DNA of 64,000 bases, taken from Clostridiales bacterium (lineage in GTDB: Bacteria; Bacillota; Clostridia; Christensenellales; Borkfalkiaceae). The notes under the pieces are model-generated. The model saw only the letters and a list, made by a program, of their open reading frames with translations, did not search any database and was not told where the DNA came from. Positions within the stretch are counted from its first letter, which is position 1; every line of letters starts with the position of its first letter. Location: NCBI GenBank assembly GCA_015055655.1, contig SVHW01000002.1:113541-177540 (forward strand), given 5' to 3'. Made by a program: the position numbers and the translations under genes. Below, one piece after another: positions 41,721-50,857 of the stretch.

Positions 41721-44700
41721 ATGAAAATCAAAGGATTGCTGTTGGGATTAGCTGGAGTTTGCGTAGTAGGCGCAGGCGTTTGGGCTATCGGTTCTGGCAT
41801 TAAGAAAAATGCCGAAGCCAACGAGTACGGATGTTCGTTTGAAAAAATTGTTTCCGAAGGCGCGTTGGCGACTCCGGCAACGTGTACGACGAAAGCGACG
41901 TACTATTATTCCTGCAGCGCTTGTGGTGCGATGGACACGTCGAGGACGTTCGTAGACGAAGCGGGTGCGTTTGGCGCGCACACCGGTGGAGAGGCTACCT
42001 GTACGGAAAAAGCAACCTGTACGGTATGCGGCGAGGTTTACGGCGAGTATGGGGAGCACGTATTCGACCAAGAAGTGGTTGAAGAAGCGAACAAGGCCGA
42101 GGACGCTACTTGCACGACGCCGGCGACGTATTATAAATCTTGCGTATGCGGCGAGGTTAGCGACGAAGAAACGTTTGAAAGCGGTAAATGCATCCCTCAC
42201 GTTTACGACCAAGAAGTAGCGGAAGAAAAGTATAAACACAAGGATGCTACTTGCACGACGCCAACGACGTATTATAAATCTTGCGTATGCGGCGCAACGG
42301 GAACGAAAACGTTTGAAAGCGGTAAATGCATTCCTCACGTTTATGACCAAGAAGTCGTTGCGGAAGAGTATAAGGCAACGCCTGCTACCTGCATGGAGCT
42401 CGCTACATATTATAAATCTTGCGTATGCGGCGATAGCGAACATAGCGAAGAAACTTTTGAGGCTGGCGGATTTGGCGCACACGTATTCGACCAAGAAGTG
42501 GCTGTAAATGCGTATAAAGTCGAGGGCAAGGATGCTACTTGTACGAAGTTAGCGAAGTATTATAAATCTTGCGTATGCGGCGAACGTAGCGAAGAAACTT
42601 TTGACGGTGGTGATTATCTTCCTCACGTTTACGACCAAGAAGTCGTTGCGGAAGAGTATAAGGCGACGGAAGCTACTTGCTTGGCACAAGCAACCTATTA
42701 CTATACCTGTATCTGTGGCGCGGTTGACCGTACGAGAACGTTCGTAGACGAGACTGGGGCGTTTGGCGAACACGTTGGCGGTACGGCGACGTGTTTGAAA
42801 AAAGCTACGTGTACGGTTTGTGGCGAGGGTTACGGCGAATACGGCGAACACGTTTACGACCAAGAAGTAGTGGACGACAAACATAAAGTTACAGATGCTA
42901 CCTGTATAGCGTTGGCGACCTATTACAAATCTTGTATTTGCGGATTGGATAACAAAGACAGCGAAAATACGTTTGTAGGGGGCGAATTAGCGGACCACGT
43001 TGGTGGTACGGCTACCTGCACGGCGTTGGCGGTTTGTGACGTTTGCGGTAACGAATACGGACAATTTGCTGCCCACGTTTACAATAAAGAGGTGGTTGCG
43101 GAAGAGTACAGGGCAACGGTGGCTACTTGCCAAGCGAAAGAAACGTTCTATAAATCTTGCGTATGCGGTGTGGCAGACCCCGCGTTGCGTACGTTCGTAA
43201 ATCAAAAGAGCAATTATGCAAAACACAACGTCGTTGACGGAGCTTGTACGGTTTGCTTGCAGGAAGAAACGCAAGGCTTGGCGTATGAGTTAAACGAAAC
43301 GGGAGAATATTATATTGTCACGGGCATAGGCACGTGTATAGGTAGAGTCAGGAAGATTATTATTCCTGCAATGTACGAAGGCAAGGAAGTTAGAGAAATA
43401 GCAAGCAACGCGTTTGCAAACAACGATTACATCGACGAAATTACGATGGGCGTAAACGTTACGACGATTGGTAGCGGCGCGTTTGCCAATAGCGTGAAAT
43501 TGAGCCGTATCGACCTTTCCAATAAAGTAGAGATTATCGGTGCGGATGCGTTTAAAAATTGTTCCAACGTTGACAGCTTGGTGCTTTCCGAAGCGTTGAA
43601 TACGATTGGTAGAAACGCATTTGAAGGTTGTTCTTCGTTGTCAGTGGTTACGATTCCCGCTTCGGTGGACGTCGTAGGCGCGGCAGCGTTTAAGGATTGT
43701 GTGAATTTAGAAACCGTTACGGCAGAGGCTGGGGTTCGCACGATTGCAAGAGAAGCCTTCTACGGTTGTGAAAACTTGAATACGTTGACGCTTGGCGAAG
43801 GCTTAGAAACGATTGACGCCGGCGCATTTGGCGGTTGCAAAGCGTTGAGCACACTTGTCGTTCCCAACAGCGTTGCGTTTATTAAAGAAGACGCGTTTAA
43901 CGGTTGCGCCGCTTTGGAAACGGTAACGATTGGTTCGTCTGTAAAAGAAATCGGCGAATTTGCGTTCGACGGCTGCAACGTGAAAGAAATTTATTACGTT
44001 GGCGACGTGGTGGCTTGGTGCGCTATCGACGGGCTGGAAACGTTGATGACCAACGGTTTGACCGAGCTGAAAGAGGACGGCATTAAGCTGTATATGTCTG
44101 CAGACGGCGCAGAAGGCACGTTTGCGGAAGTGACGGAAGTGGTAATTCCTGCCGGCGTAAACGTGAAGGAATACACGTTCTATAATTGTAGCAGCATACA
44201 AAAGGTTACGATTGAAGAAGGCGTAGAAAACATTGGCGAGTATGCTTTCCACGGTTGCAATAATTTGGTGGAAGCGGTATTTGGTGATAATATTAAATCC
44301 ATTGGCGAAAACGCGTTTACCAATTGTGCAACCTTGAAACAAATTACGATTGGCAATAGCATTACGTCGTTTAGCGAAAACGCATTTGACGGTTGCGCTT
44401 TAGAGTGGGTAATTTACACGAAGACGGTAGAAGATTGGTGCGATTTGGATTTCGTCGCTTTGACGGCAAATCCTATGTACTATGCGGAAAACATTGAAAT
44501 TGACGGTGAGACGGTTGTTGATTTGGTGATTCCTGAAACGGTTACGGAAATCAAGGAAAATGCCTTCTATAATTTCCGTACGTTAAAGACAGTCGTCGTT
44601 CCTAAAACGGTTACGAAAATTGGCGCAGGCGCATTTGCGGGCTGTGTTTCGTTGGAAAACATGACGTTGCCGTTTGTCGGTGGCAACGTATATGATAGCA

Positions 44701-46631
44701 GAACGTTTGGATATATCTTCGGTGAAGAGGAAGTTATCGGCTGGGATAAATACGTCGATATGGCAAGAACCGGACAAAACGGCAATACATACTATATCCC
44801 CGTAGCGTTGACGGAAGTTACGTTGATGGGCGGCGGTATTGTAGACAACGCTTTCTACGGCTGTGAATATATCAAGACCGTTGTGTTGGCGGATACGGCT
44901 ACGTCGATTGGCGATTACGCGTTCTATAATTGTGTGTCGCTTGAAACCGTGACGGTCGCAGCGCATATCGAATCTATCGGTGACGGCGCATTCTACGGTT
45001 GTGAGAATTTAACGTACATTATCTTAAAAATTGAAGGCACGGAAGAAGTATTACCTTCCGCAAGCATTGAGCTTGGTGTCGGCAACGTGACGATAGGCAA
45101 GGAAGCGTTCTTTGGATGCGTGAAATTGGTGAACTTGGCGTTCAACGAAGGCGACGTAACGATTGGCGATAAAGCGTTCTACGGTTGCGAGGCATTGGAA
45201 AGCGTGCAGTTTGAAAAGGGCAACGTGACGATAGGCAAGGAAGCGTTCTTCGAATGCGTGAAAGTGGTGAACTTGACATTCGACGAAGGCGACGTAACGA
45301 TTGGAGATAAAGCGTTCTACGGTTGTGATACATTGGAAAGCGTGCAGTTTGAAAAGGGCGACGTGACGATAGGCAAGGAAGCGTTCTATAATTTAGACAA
45401 ATTGACTGACGTGAAATTTGGCGAAGGTAACGTGACGGTTAACAATGGGGCGTTCTATCATTGCGACACTTTGACAACCGTAACGTATGCAGGCGGCAAC
45501 GTAACGATTTTGGACAGTGCGTTCTCTTTCTGTAAAGCTTTGGAAGATTTTACGGTTGGCGAAGGGGAAGTATTTATCGGTGTCAACGCTTTCTATTGTG
45601 CGGCGGTGAAAAACGTCACGTTTGAGGGCGGTAGCGTATATCTGAGCAGTAACGCGTTTAACGATTGCGACGGATTGAAGACGGTGACGTTTGATTGCGA
45701 CGAAGTGTTTATTAATACTAGCGCGTTTAGAAATAGCAGCGGTTTGGAAACGGTAACGTTTGCGGACGGCGATATCGAAATGGCGTATAGCGCGTTTGAA
45801 AACTGTGATTCGTTGTCGAACGTAACGCTTGGCGAAGGGCTGATTGTAATTCCCGAAACGGCGTTTGCTTATTGCGAAAACTTGACTCAAATCGTTATTC
45901 CCGATTCGGTAACGACGATAAAAGCAGGCGCGTTTAAGGGTTGTACGAATTTGACGCATATTACGCTTGGCGCAGGCGTTAAAACGATTGCCGACGACGC
46001 GTTTGAGGGTTGCTATAGATTGGTAGAAGTTGTCAACAATAGCTCGAAAATCTATGTAACGAGCAGCGCTGACACGAACGGTGGCGTAGGGAAATACGCG
46101 ATGGCAATTTATAATGTTGGCGATACCTTTAACGGCACGAAACTCTCCAACATCGACGGCTACATCGTTTATACGGACGATACGAACGTGAGCTTGATTG
46201 CCTATATGGGCACGAGCATTACGTTGACCGTTCCCGAAGAAGTAACGATACTCAATACGAACGCCTTCAAAAACTACGTTGGTTTAACGAGCGTTACGAT
46301 TACGGATAACGTGAAAATTATCGGCGAAAATGCCTTCGAGGGTTGCATCAGCTTGACGAAGATGGAAATTGGCGATGGCGTAACGACGATTGAGAAAAAT
46401 GCGTTTGGCGGTTGCAGCGGTTTGACGAGTGTAATCATCGGTGAATCGGTAAAACGAATTGAAGCGAACGCATTTGACGGTTGTATCGGTTTATCCAGCG
46501 TTGATTTCGGCGCAAATACCGAGGGCTGGAACGTGTTAGGCGTAGATATTAGCGCGGCTATCACGGATATGACAACGGCGGCTAGCTATTTGACGGATAC
46601 GTACGTTGGCGTTACTTGGACGCGCGCGTAA
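41721..46631 (+). CDS. Giant BspA-like leucine-rich-repeat surface protein with Cys-rich stalk
   Basis: 1636 residues. A signal peptide or anchor (about 1-34, LLLGLAGVCVVGAGVWAIG) precedes a region of roughly ten Cys-rich units (about 38-525). Each unit runs HVYDQEVVAEEYKATxATC...TYYKSCVCG with variants HVGGTATC.KKATCTVCGxxYGEYGE. A long array of BspA/TpLRR-type leucine-rich repeats follows (about 540-1600; units of about 23 residues such as TIGxxAFxGCxxLxxVxF). The C-terminus ends TYVGVTWTRA with no LPXTG, membrane helix or other anchor. BspA-type LRR proteins of gut bacteria bind host or microbial surfaces. The start follows CCGGAGGTATTTT. Confidence 0.9.
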   Translation: MKIKGLLLGLAGVCVVGAGVWAIGSGIKKNAEANEYGCSFEKIVSEGALATPATCTTKATYYYSCSACGAMDTSRTFVDEAGAFGAHTGGEATCTEKATCTVCGEVYGEYGEHVFDQEVVEEANKAEDATCTTPATYYKSCVCGEVSDEETFESGKCIPHVYDQEVAEEKYKHKDATCTTPTTYYKSCVCGATGTKTFESGKCIPHVYDQEVVAEEYKATPATCMELATYYKSCVCGDSEHSEETFEAGGFGAHVFDQEVAVNAYKVEGKDATCTKLAKYYKSCVCGERSEETFDGGDYLPHVYDQEVVAEEYKATEATCLAQATYYYTCICGAVDRTRTFVDETGAFGEHVGGTATCLKKATCTVCGEGYGEYGEHVYDQEVVDDKHKVTDATCIALATYYKSCICGLDNKDSENTFVGGELADHVGGTATCTALAVCDVCGNEYGQFAAHVYNKEVVAEEYRATVATCQAKETFYKSCVCGVADPALRTFVNQKSNYAKHNVVDGACTVCLQEETQGLAYELNETGEYYIVTGIGTCIGRVRKIIIPAMYEGKEVREIASNAFANNDYIDEITMGVNVTTIGSGAFANSVKLSRIDLSNKVEIIGADAFKNCSNVDSLVLSEALNTIGRNAFEGCSSLSVVTIPASVDVVGAAAFKDCVNLETVTAEAGVRTIAREAFYGCENLNTLTLGEGLETIDAGAFGGCKALSTLVVPNSVAFIKEDAFNGCAALETVTIGSSVKEIGEFAFDGCNVKEIYYVGDVVAWCAIDGLETLMTNGLTELKEDGIKLYMSADGAEGTFAEVTEVVIPAGVNVKEYTFYNCSSIQKVTIEEGVENIGEYAFHGCNNLVEAVFGDNIKSIGENAFTNCATLKQITIGNSITSFSENAFDGCALEWVIYTKTVEDWCDLDFVALTANPMYYAENIEIDGETVVDLVIPETVTEIKENAFYNFRTLKTVVVPKTVTKIGAGAFAGCVSLENMTLPFVGGNVYDSRTFGYIFGEEEVIGWDKYVDMARTGQNGNTYYIPVALTEVTLMGGGIVDNAFYGCEYIKTVVLADTATSIGDYAFYNCVSLETVTVAAHIESIGDGAFYGCENLTYIILKIEGTEEVLPSASIELGVGNVTIGKEAFFGCVKLVNLAFNEGDVTIGDKAFYGCEALESVQFEKGNVTIGKEAFFECVKVVNLTFDEGDVTIGDKAFYGCDTLESVQFEKGDVTIGKEAFYNLDKLTDVKFGEGNVTVNNGAFYHCDTLTTVTYAGGNVTILDSAFSFCKALEDFTVGEGEVFIGVNAFYCAAVKNVTFEGGSVYLSSNAFNDCDGLKTVTFDCDEVFINTSAFRNSSGLETVTFADGDIEMAYSAFENCDSLSNVTLGEGLIVIPETAFAYCENLTQIVIPDSVTTIKAGAFKGCTNLTHITLGAGVKTIADDAFEGCYRLVEVVNNSSKIYVTSSADTNGGVGKYAMAIYNVGDTFNGTKLSNIDGYIVYTDDTNVSLIAYMGTSITLTVPEEVTILNTNAFKNYVGLTSVTITDNVKIIGENAFEGCISLTKMEIGDGVTTIEKNAFGGCSGLTSVIIGESVKRIEANAFDGCIGLSSVDFGANTEGWNVLGVDISAAITDMTTAASYLTDTYVGVTWTRA
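45084..45400 (+). repeat. 138-bp tandem duplication inside the LRR array
   Basis: ACGTGACGATAGGCAAGGAA recurs at 45085, 45223 and 45361, exactly 138 bp (46 codons, two LRR units) apart, with only scattered substitutions. This indicates recent expansion of the array by unit duplication. Confidence 0.9.
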
Positions 46632-46650
46632 CGCGTAAATAATAATAATG

Positions 46651-46677
46651 AAAAGCAGAGCTTCGGCTCTGCTTTTT
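46651..46677 (+). terminator. Terminator of the 1636-residue LRR gene
   Basis: AAGCAGAGC / GCTCTGCTT stem with TTC-type loop, followed by TTTTTT. Confidence 0.93.
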
Positions 46678-46751
46678 TCATGGTATCAAGGAAAACCGTG
46701 GCGCGCTATATAGAAAATATACGTATTTATCAAGAAAATGGAACGCCGTTG

Positions 46752-46780
46752 TTGCTTTTTTCGACGAAATTTGCTATAAT
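46752..46780 (+). promoter_or_regulatory. Promoter of dut-trmB
   Basis: TTGCTT (46752-46757), 17 nt, TATAAT (46775-46780). The dut ATG follows 50 nt later behind AAAAGGAGAAG. Confidence 0.8.
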
Positions 46781-46830
46781 GATATCGAAAAGGATGTATT
46801 TTGGCAATCAGCTAAAAAAAGGAGAAGTTT

Positions 46831-47271
46831 ATGCCCAAGGTAGCTATTAAAAAATTGGACGAAAACGCCGTGCTTCCCACGTACGGCTCGCAGTATTCCG
46901 CAGGCGCAGATTTATACGCGTTGACGGATACGGAAATCACATTTGCGCCGCACGAAACGAAACTGATTCGTACGGGGCTTGCTATGGAAATCCCCGAAGG
47001 GTATGCGGGGTTGATTTATGCAAGAAGCGGATTGGCTTCTAAACGTTCGCTTGCGCCGGCAAACAAAGTAGGGGTTGTGGACGCCGATTATCGCGGTGAA
47101 GTAATGGTCGCGTTGCACAATCACTCGGATAAACCGCAAACGATAGCGCCCAAAGAACGTATCGCGCAGTTGGTTATCGCTCCCTTCTTAAAGGCGGAAT
47201 TTTGCGAGCAGGACGAGCTTTCTCAAACGGTGCGCGGAGTTGGCGGATTTGGTAGTACGGGTACGAAGTAA
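46831..47271 (+). CDS. dut: dUTP diphosphatase
   Basis: A 146-residue trimeric dUTPase. All five motifs are visible: SAGADLYAL (I), YARSGLASK (III-type phosphate loop) preceded by LIRTGLAMEIPEGY, NKVGVVDADYRGEV (with the catalytic Asp), KERIAQLVI and the C-terminal GVGGFGSTG (V, closes over the substrate). It hydrolyses dUTP to dUMP and PPi, keeping uracil out of DNA and feeding dTMP synthesis. It lies 10 bp upstream of trmB in a two-gene operon. dUTPases also travel with phages, but this gene has host-like codon use and a tRNA-modification partner. Confidence 0.96.
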   Translation: MPKVAIKKLDENAVLPTYGSQYSAGADLYALTDTEITFAPHETKLIRTGLAMEIPEGYAGLIYARSGLASKRSLAPANKVGVVDADYRGEVMVALHNHSDKPQTIAPKERIAQLVIAPFLKAEFCEQDELSQTVRGVGGFGSTGTK

Positions 47272-47280
47272 GGTGATAGT

Positions 47281-47967
47281 ATGTCAATGAGGATGCGTAA
47301 AAAGCGCAATTTCGATGCGCGTATGGAGGCGTGTGGGGATTTACTCCTCGCGCACGGCGCAAACGGAATTTTGAATATGAAAGAGGCGGCGGAAAATTAT
47401 CGCGCGCTGATAGATTTTTCCGCTGTTTTTGGGAATAATAACCCCGTGGCCTTGGAAATTGGTTGTGGCAAGGGCGGTTTTGTTATCGCAACGGCGAAAA
47501 AGCAAAAGGACGTCAATTTTCTCGCGCTGGAAAAAATGAGCAACGTCATTTTGACGCCGATGGAAGAGGTGAAAAAACAAGGCGTAGAAAACGTCCGTTT
47601 TTTAAATATCCGTGCGGAGTGTTTGCCTTGCTATATCCCTGAAAAGAGCTTGGATTGTATTTATCTCAATTTCTCTACGCCGCTGCCCAAGCTTGGGTAC
47701 GCGACGCAAAGATTGACGCACAGAAATTTTTTAGAGGTCTATAAAAGACTGCTTAAAAAAGGCGGCAAAATCCTGCAAAAAACGGACGATAGAGATTTCT
47801 TTGAGTTCTCGCTTGAAGAGTATCGTGCGTGCGGTTTTGCGCTGGAAAACGTGACGTATGATTTGCACGAAAAGGGTAATCCCGATTGGAACGTTGTGAC
47901 GGAATACGAACAAAAATGGGTAGAACGCGGTTTGCCTATTCATCGGGTTGAGGCAGTTTTGCAATAA
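47281..47967 (+). CDS. trmB: tRNA (guanine-N7-)-methyltransferase TrmB
   Basis: A 228-residue SAM-dependent methyltransferase. The SAM loop is ALEIGCGKGGFV (about 59-70), the acidic ribose-binding region is FLALEKMSNV, and QRLTHRNFLEVYKRLLKKGGKI is the typical TrmB C-terminal block; it makes m7G46 in tRNA. The usual DPWPKxxHxxRR stretch here reads STPLPKLGYATQRLTH, so the conserved Asp and Trp are replaced by Thr and Leu. That could alter activity, or this may be a lineage variant. The start follows AAGGTGATAGT. Confidence 0.88.
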   Translation: MSMRMRKKRNFDARMEACGDLLLAHGANGILNMKEAAENYRALIDFSAVFGNNNPVALEIGCGKGGFVIATAKKQKDVNFLALEKMSNVILTPMEEVKKQGVENVRFLNIRAECLPCYIPEKSLDCIYLNFSTPLPKLGYATQRLTHRNFLEVYKRLLKKGGKILQKTDDRDFFEFSLEEYRACGFALENVTYDLHEKGNPDWNVVTEYEQKWVERGLPIHRVEAVLQ

Positions 47968-48011
47968 GTTCCTTACTCGTGCGTTACCAATCGACGTATT
48001 TTGACGTTTTA

Positions 48012-48061
48012 CGGGGGCAGGTATGCGGCAAAGCGCAAATGCGGTTGCCGATATATGCCCG
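48012..48061 (+). other. Structured leader-like region before the ABC transporter genes
   Basis: GGGGGCA (48013-48019) can pair with TGCCC (48056-48060), and an inner GGCAA / TTGCC stem is nested within. It lies about 95 bp before the solute-binding protein start. It does not fit TPP, cobalamin or other riboswitches I know in detail, so only the fold potential is claimed. Confidence 0.35.
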
Positions 48062-48154
48062 TTGATACACAGGATAAAAATAGCGAAAAAACGCCTCGTT
48101 TAGTCGTTTTTTGCGTGGGAAAATGTGAGAAAATAAAAGGTTGTAGGTTGTTGT

Positions 48155-49180
48155 ATGAAAAAAAGATTTTTTGCATTTCTTTGCGCTGTTGTATGCAGTA
48201 TCGGTATGTTTGGGGTAGGCTGTAAAAAAGCGCCCGAAGGAGAAATTACGGTGTATATGCCCGACGGCGCGCCTGCGCTGGCTTTTGCAGGGCTGATGCA
48301 CGAAGACACGGCGGAGGACGGCGTGTCCTATTACGTAACCAACGCGGCGCAAATTGCAAGCAAGGTTTCTTATAATAATATGGAAGACAACGCCGATTTT
48401 TGCGTGCTTCCGTTGACGGCGGCGACGGCAAAAGTGGGCAATGGGGAACGTTATCAAATGGTGGGTGCGGTGACGCACGGCAATTTGTATATGATTTCCA
48501 AAAACGCGGATATCACGTATTCCGTGGATAACCTTTCTTCCCTTATCGGGAAAAAAGTGGGAGTGTTGCAGCTTGCTTCTACGCCTGGTATGATGTTCAA
48601 AAGTATGTTGAAGAAAAACGGCGTTGCGTATAACGATTTGACGGGCGGTGGAGAGCTTGCTGCGGATAAAATCAATCTAACGCCTATCGTCATCCCTGAA
48701 GGGGCAAAACCTGCGCAAATATTAAACGGTATGATAGGGCAAGGCGTCAACGTTTTCGTGATGGCAGAGCCGGCAGTAACCGCGCTGAAAAACGGCGGCT
48801 TTGTAACGGTAGGCGACGTGCAAGCGCTGTATGACGTAAACGGCTTTACGCAAGCGGTGCTCGTGGCGAAAAAATCGCTTTTAGAAACGCATACCGATTG
48901 GGTGAAAGATTTTCTGGACGATATAAACAATAGCGCGGATTGGGCGCTTTCGCAAAGCGGCGAAACGCTGGTAAACGCCGTGCAAACGCATATGGAAGAT
49001 AGCACGGCTAAAACGTCGCTTAACGCGGCAACGCTTGGCGGAGAGGTGGTTGCTCGCAGTGGCGTACGCTTTGAAGCGACGAGCATTTGCAAAGCGAAAA
49101 CGGAAGACTTTTTGCAAATTGCAAAATCGGTGGAAAGTAAAACGGCAATTCCAAACGAAAATTTTTATTGGATTGGTTAA
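48155..49180 (+). CDS. ABC transporter substrate-binding lipoprotein, SsuA/ThiY-like
   Basis: A 341-residue exported lipoprotein with lipobox GVGC (Cys about 23). The mature part has the periplasmic-binding type II fold of the NMT1/SsuA group: EITVYMPDGAPALAFAGLM at the start, VSYNNMEDNADFCVLPLTAA, IGKKVGVLQLASTPGMMFKSML and a later MAEPAVTAL. Such proteins deliver sulfonates, nitrate, taurine, or thiamine precursors to SsuBC-like transporters; the ligand cannot be told from sequence. It is the first gene of a three-gene operon with permease and ATPase. The start lacks a strong ribosome site. Confidence 0.88.
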   Translation: MKKRFFAFLCAVVCSIGMFGVGCKKAPEGEITVYMPDGAPALAFAGLMHEDTAEDGVSYYVTNAAQIASKVSYNNMEDNADFCVLPLTAATAKVGNGERYQMVGAVTHGNLYMISKNADITYSVDNLSSLIGKKVGVLQLASTPGMMFKSMLKKNGVAYNDLTGGGELAADKINLTPIVIPEGAKPAQILNGMIGQGVNVFVMAEPAVTALKNGGFVTVGDVQALYDVNGFTQAVLVAKKSLLETHTDWVKDFLDDINNSADWALSQSGETLVNAVQTHMEDSTAKTSLNAATLGGEVVARSGVRFEATSICKAKTEDFLQIAKSVESKTAIPNENFYWIG

Positions 49181-49190
49181 AGGATAAAAT

Positions 49191-49949
49191 ATGAAAAAGA
49201 CGGTATGGAAAAACGTATGGCAAACGGCGGTTGCGCTTGGCGTTCTCGTTTGCCTTTGGCTCGTCGTATGGGCGATTGTAGGGAATGATATGCTCTTCCC
49301 GTCGTTTTTCGATGCCGTAAAAGCTTTCTTTGGTTATTTTATAAACGGCGCGTTTTGGGGCGCTCTTGCCACGACGCTTTTACGGGTATTGTTGGCGTTT
49401 TTAATCTCGTTTGTATTGGCAGGCGGATTGGCGTTCGTTGCATACCTGTATCCCTCGTTTGCGCGTATTTTTGCGCCTGTGGCGGCGGTAATCCGCGTTT
49501 TGCCCGTGTTTGCCATCGTGTTTTTGTTGCTCGATTGGACGAACGCGGCCATTGCGCCCACGCTGGTGGCGTTTTTGTCCCTCTTTCCTATGCTGTATAC
49601 GGCGTTTTTAGGCGCGTTTTCGGGCGTGGATAAGGGACTTGTGGAAATGAGCAAAGCGTATAACGTGCCGCTGAAAAAACGAATAACGGGGCTGTATTTG
49701 CCATCCGTTGCGCCGTTTGTCGTAAGAGAAATTGGTGCAGGGCTTGGCTTTGCCGTAAAACTCGTTGTGAGCGCGGAAGTGTTGGTGCAAACGGCGAAGA
49801 GCGTAGGCGCGCTCGTGCTGGAAACGCAGTACGTATATACGGAACTTTCTAAGACGTTTGCGTTGGTGATAGCGGTATGCTTGATTGGCTTTTTGCTGGA
49901 AAGCCTTGGCGTACTTTTGGCGAAGGCAATCGAGAGGAGGTTGCAATGA
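49191..49949 (+). CDS. ABC transporter permease, SsuC/ThiX-like
   Basis: A 252-residue inner-membrane permease with about six helices (11-30, 57-80, 88-110, 115-135, 175-200, 220-240). The EAA-type loop that contacts the ATPase is around DKGLVEMSKAYNVPLKKRITGLYLPSVAPFVV, with the characteristic ALGLGFAVK-like stretch (GAGLGFAVKLVVSAEVL) of the SsuC/TauC family. It imports the solute bound by the upstream lipoprotein. The ATPase gene starts inside its stop codon (ATGA). Confidence 0.92.
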   Translation: MKKTVWKNVWQTAVALGVLVCLWLVVWAIVGNDMLFPSFFDAVKAFFGYFINGAFWGALATTLLRVLLAFLISFVLAGGLAFVAYLYPSFARIFAPVAAVIRVLPVFAIVFLLLDWTNAAIAPTLVAFLSLFPMLYTAFLGAFSGVDKGLVEMSKAYNVPLKKRITGLYLPSVAPFVVREIGAGLGFAVKLVVSAEVLVQTAKSVGALVLETQYVYTELSKTFALVIAVCLIGFLLESLGVLLAKAIERRLQ

Positions 49950-50608
49950 AAGCGGTTATCAATAAAGCGTTTGGTGTAAAACGAGTTTTTGACAATTTGG
50001 AGATAGAAATTTTTGACGGCGAAGTGACGTGCGTGCTTGGCGCGTCAGGGGTAGGCAAGACGACGTTGCTGCGGATTTTGGCTGGGTTAGAGCCGTTTGA
50101 GGGCAACATTGAAAACGCGCCGCAAAAAAGCGCGTTCGTCTTTCAAGACGCAAGGCTGTTGCCTTATATGACGGTGGAAGAGAATTTGCGTTACGTAGGG
50201 GCGCAAGAAGACGAGATGGACGAAATTCTCGCCAAGGCGGAGATACTTGCATTAAAAAACCAAAAAGCAAGTACGCTGTCGGGCGGTGAAAAACAACGCG
50301 CGTCCTTTGCAAGGGCGTTTGCCGTAGAAGCGGATACTTTGCTTTTGGACGAGCCGTTTAGCTTGCTGGATACGGCGCTTAAAATACGGCTTTGGAAGAC
50401 GTTTGCGGCGCTGTGGGATAAAAAGAAACCGACGACGGTGCTCGTCACACACGATTTAGAAGAAGCGTGGGCGCTTGGGCATAGAATTTTGCTTTTAAAA
50501 GACGGAAAAATCGCGTTGGATATCCGTCCAACGAGAACAACCTATCCTACGCCGTATGGAGAAAATTCGTTAGAAAAAGAAGACTTTATCAAAAAGGTAT
50601 TGCAATAA
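49946..50608 (+). CDS. ABC transporter ATP-binding protein, SsuB/ThiZ-like
   Basis: A 220-residue ATPase from ATG 49946, which follows GAGAGGAGGTTGCA and overlaps the permease stop. Walker A is GASGVGKT (32-39), the Q-loop FVFQDARLLPYMTVEENL, the signature LSGGEKQR, Walker B TLLLDEPFSLLD, and the H-loop is in LVTHDLEEA. The FQDARLLPYMTVEENL stretch is typical of the nitrate/sulfonate/taurine importer class. It ends at a bidirectional terminator shared with the convergent XRE gene. Confidence 0.94.
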   Translation: MKAVINKAFGVKRVFDNLEIEIFDGEVTCVLGASGVGKTTLLRILAGLEPFEGNIENAPQKSAFVFQDARLLPYMTVEENLRYVGAQEDEMDEILAKAEILALKNQKASTLSGGEKQRASFARAFAVEADTLLLDEPFSLLDTALKIRLWKTFAALWDKKKPTTVLVTHDLEEAWALGHRILLLKDGKIALDIRPTRTTYPTPYGENSLEKEDFIKKVLQ

Positions 50609-50610
50609 AA

Positions 50611-50638
50611 AAAGCGGAGCTTGCGCAAGCTCCGCTTT
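50611..50638. terminator. Bidirectional terminator, near-twin of the one at 54631
   Basis: AAAGCGGAGCTT-GCGC-AAGCTCCGCTTT forms a 12-bp stem between convergent genes. Almost the same sequence ends the next LRR gene 4 kb away. Confidence 0.9.
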
Positions 50639-50643
50639 CCTAT

Positions 50644-50850
50644 TTAACCGTCCGTTTTTCCAACGAGATAATCAATGGATACGTCAAAAAATAGCGAAAG
50701 AGTGATTAACTGAGAAATGCTCGGTTCGCTGTGACCTTTTTCCCAATGCGAAACCGCCATTTTTGAAACGTTCAGTAATTTTCCCAAATCCTGTTGGGAA
50801 GCGCCCTTTTCTATGCGTAATTCTTTTAACCTTTCACAAAACCCTGCCAT
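50644..50850 (-). CDS. XRE-family helix-turn-helix regulator
   Basis: A 68-residue Cro/CI-type repressor. The helix-turn-helix is at about 8-50 (RLKELRIEKGASQQDLGKLLNVSKMAVSHWEKGHSEPSISQLITLS). The protein has no extra ligand domain, so control would come from amount, partner proteins or degradation. It diverges from the 1201-residue LRR lipoprotein gene. Two perfect inverted repeats with the shared half-site GTAACA lie in the 93-bp gap between them. The natural reading is that this protein represses itself and the LRR gene. Confidence 0.88.
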   Translation of the reverse strand: MAGFCERLKELRIEKGASQQDLGKLLNVSKMAVSHWEKGHSEPSISQLITLSLFFDVSIDYLVGKTDG

Positions 50851-50857
50851 ACCTAAA

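Noticed and set aside
46831-47271. dUTPase as part of the phage cassette
   Set aside because: It lies beyond the cassette terminator and a 4.9-kb host-type gene, has its own promoter, and is operonic with trmB.
48030-48100. TPP riboswitch before the ABC transporter
   Set aside because: GTTGATACACAGGATAA faintly recalls the TPP core, but the GGGGTGC and CTGAGA elements are absent.
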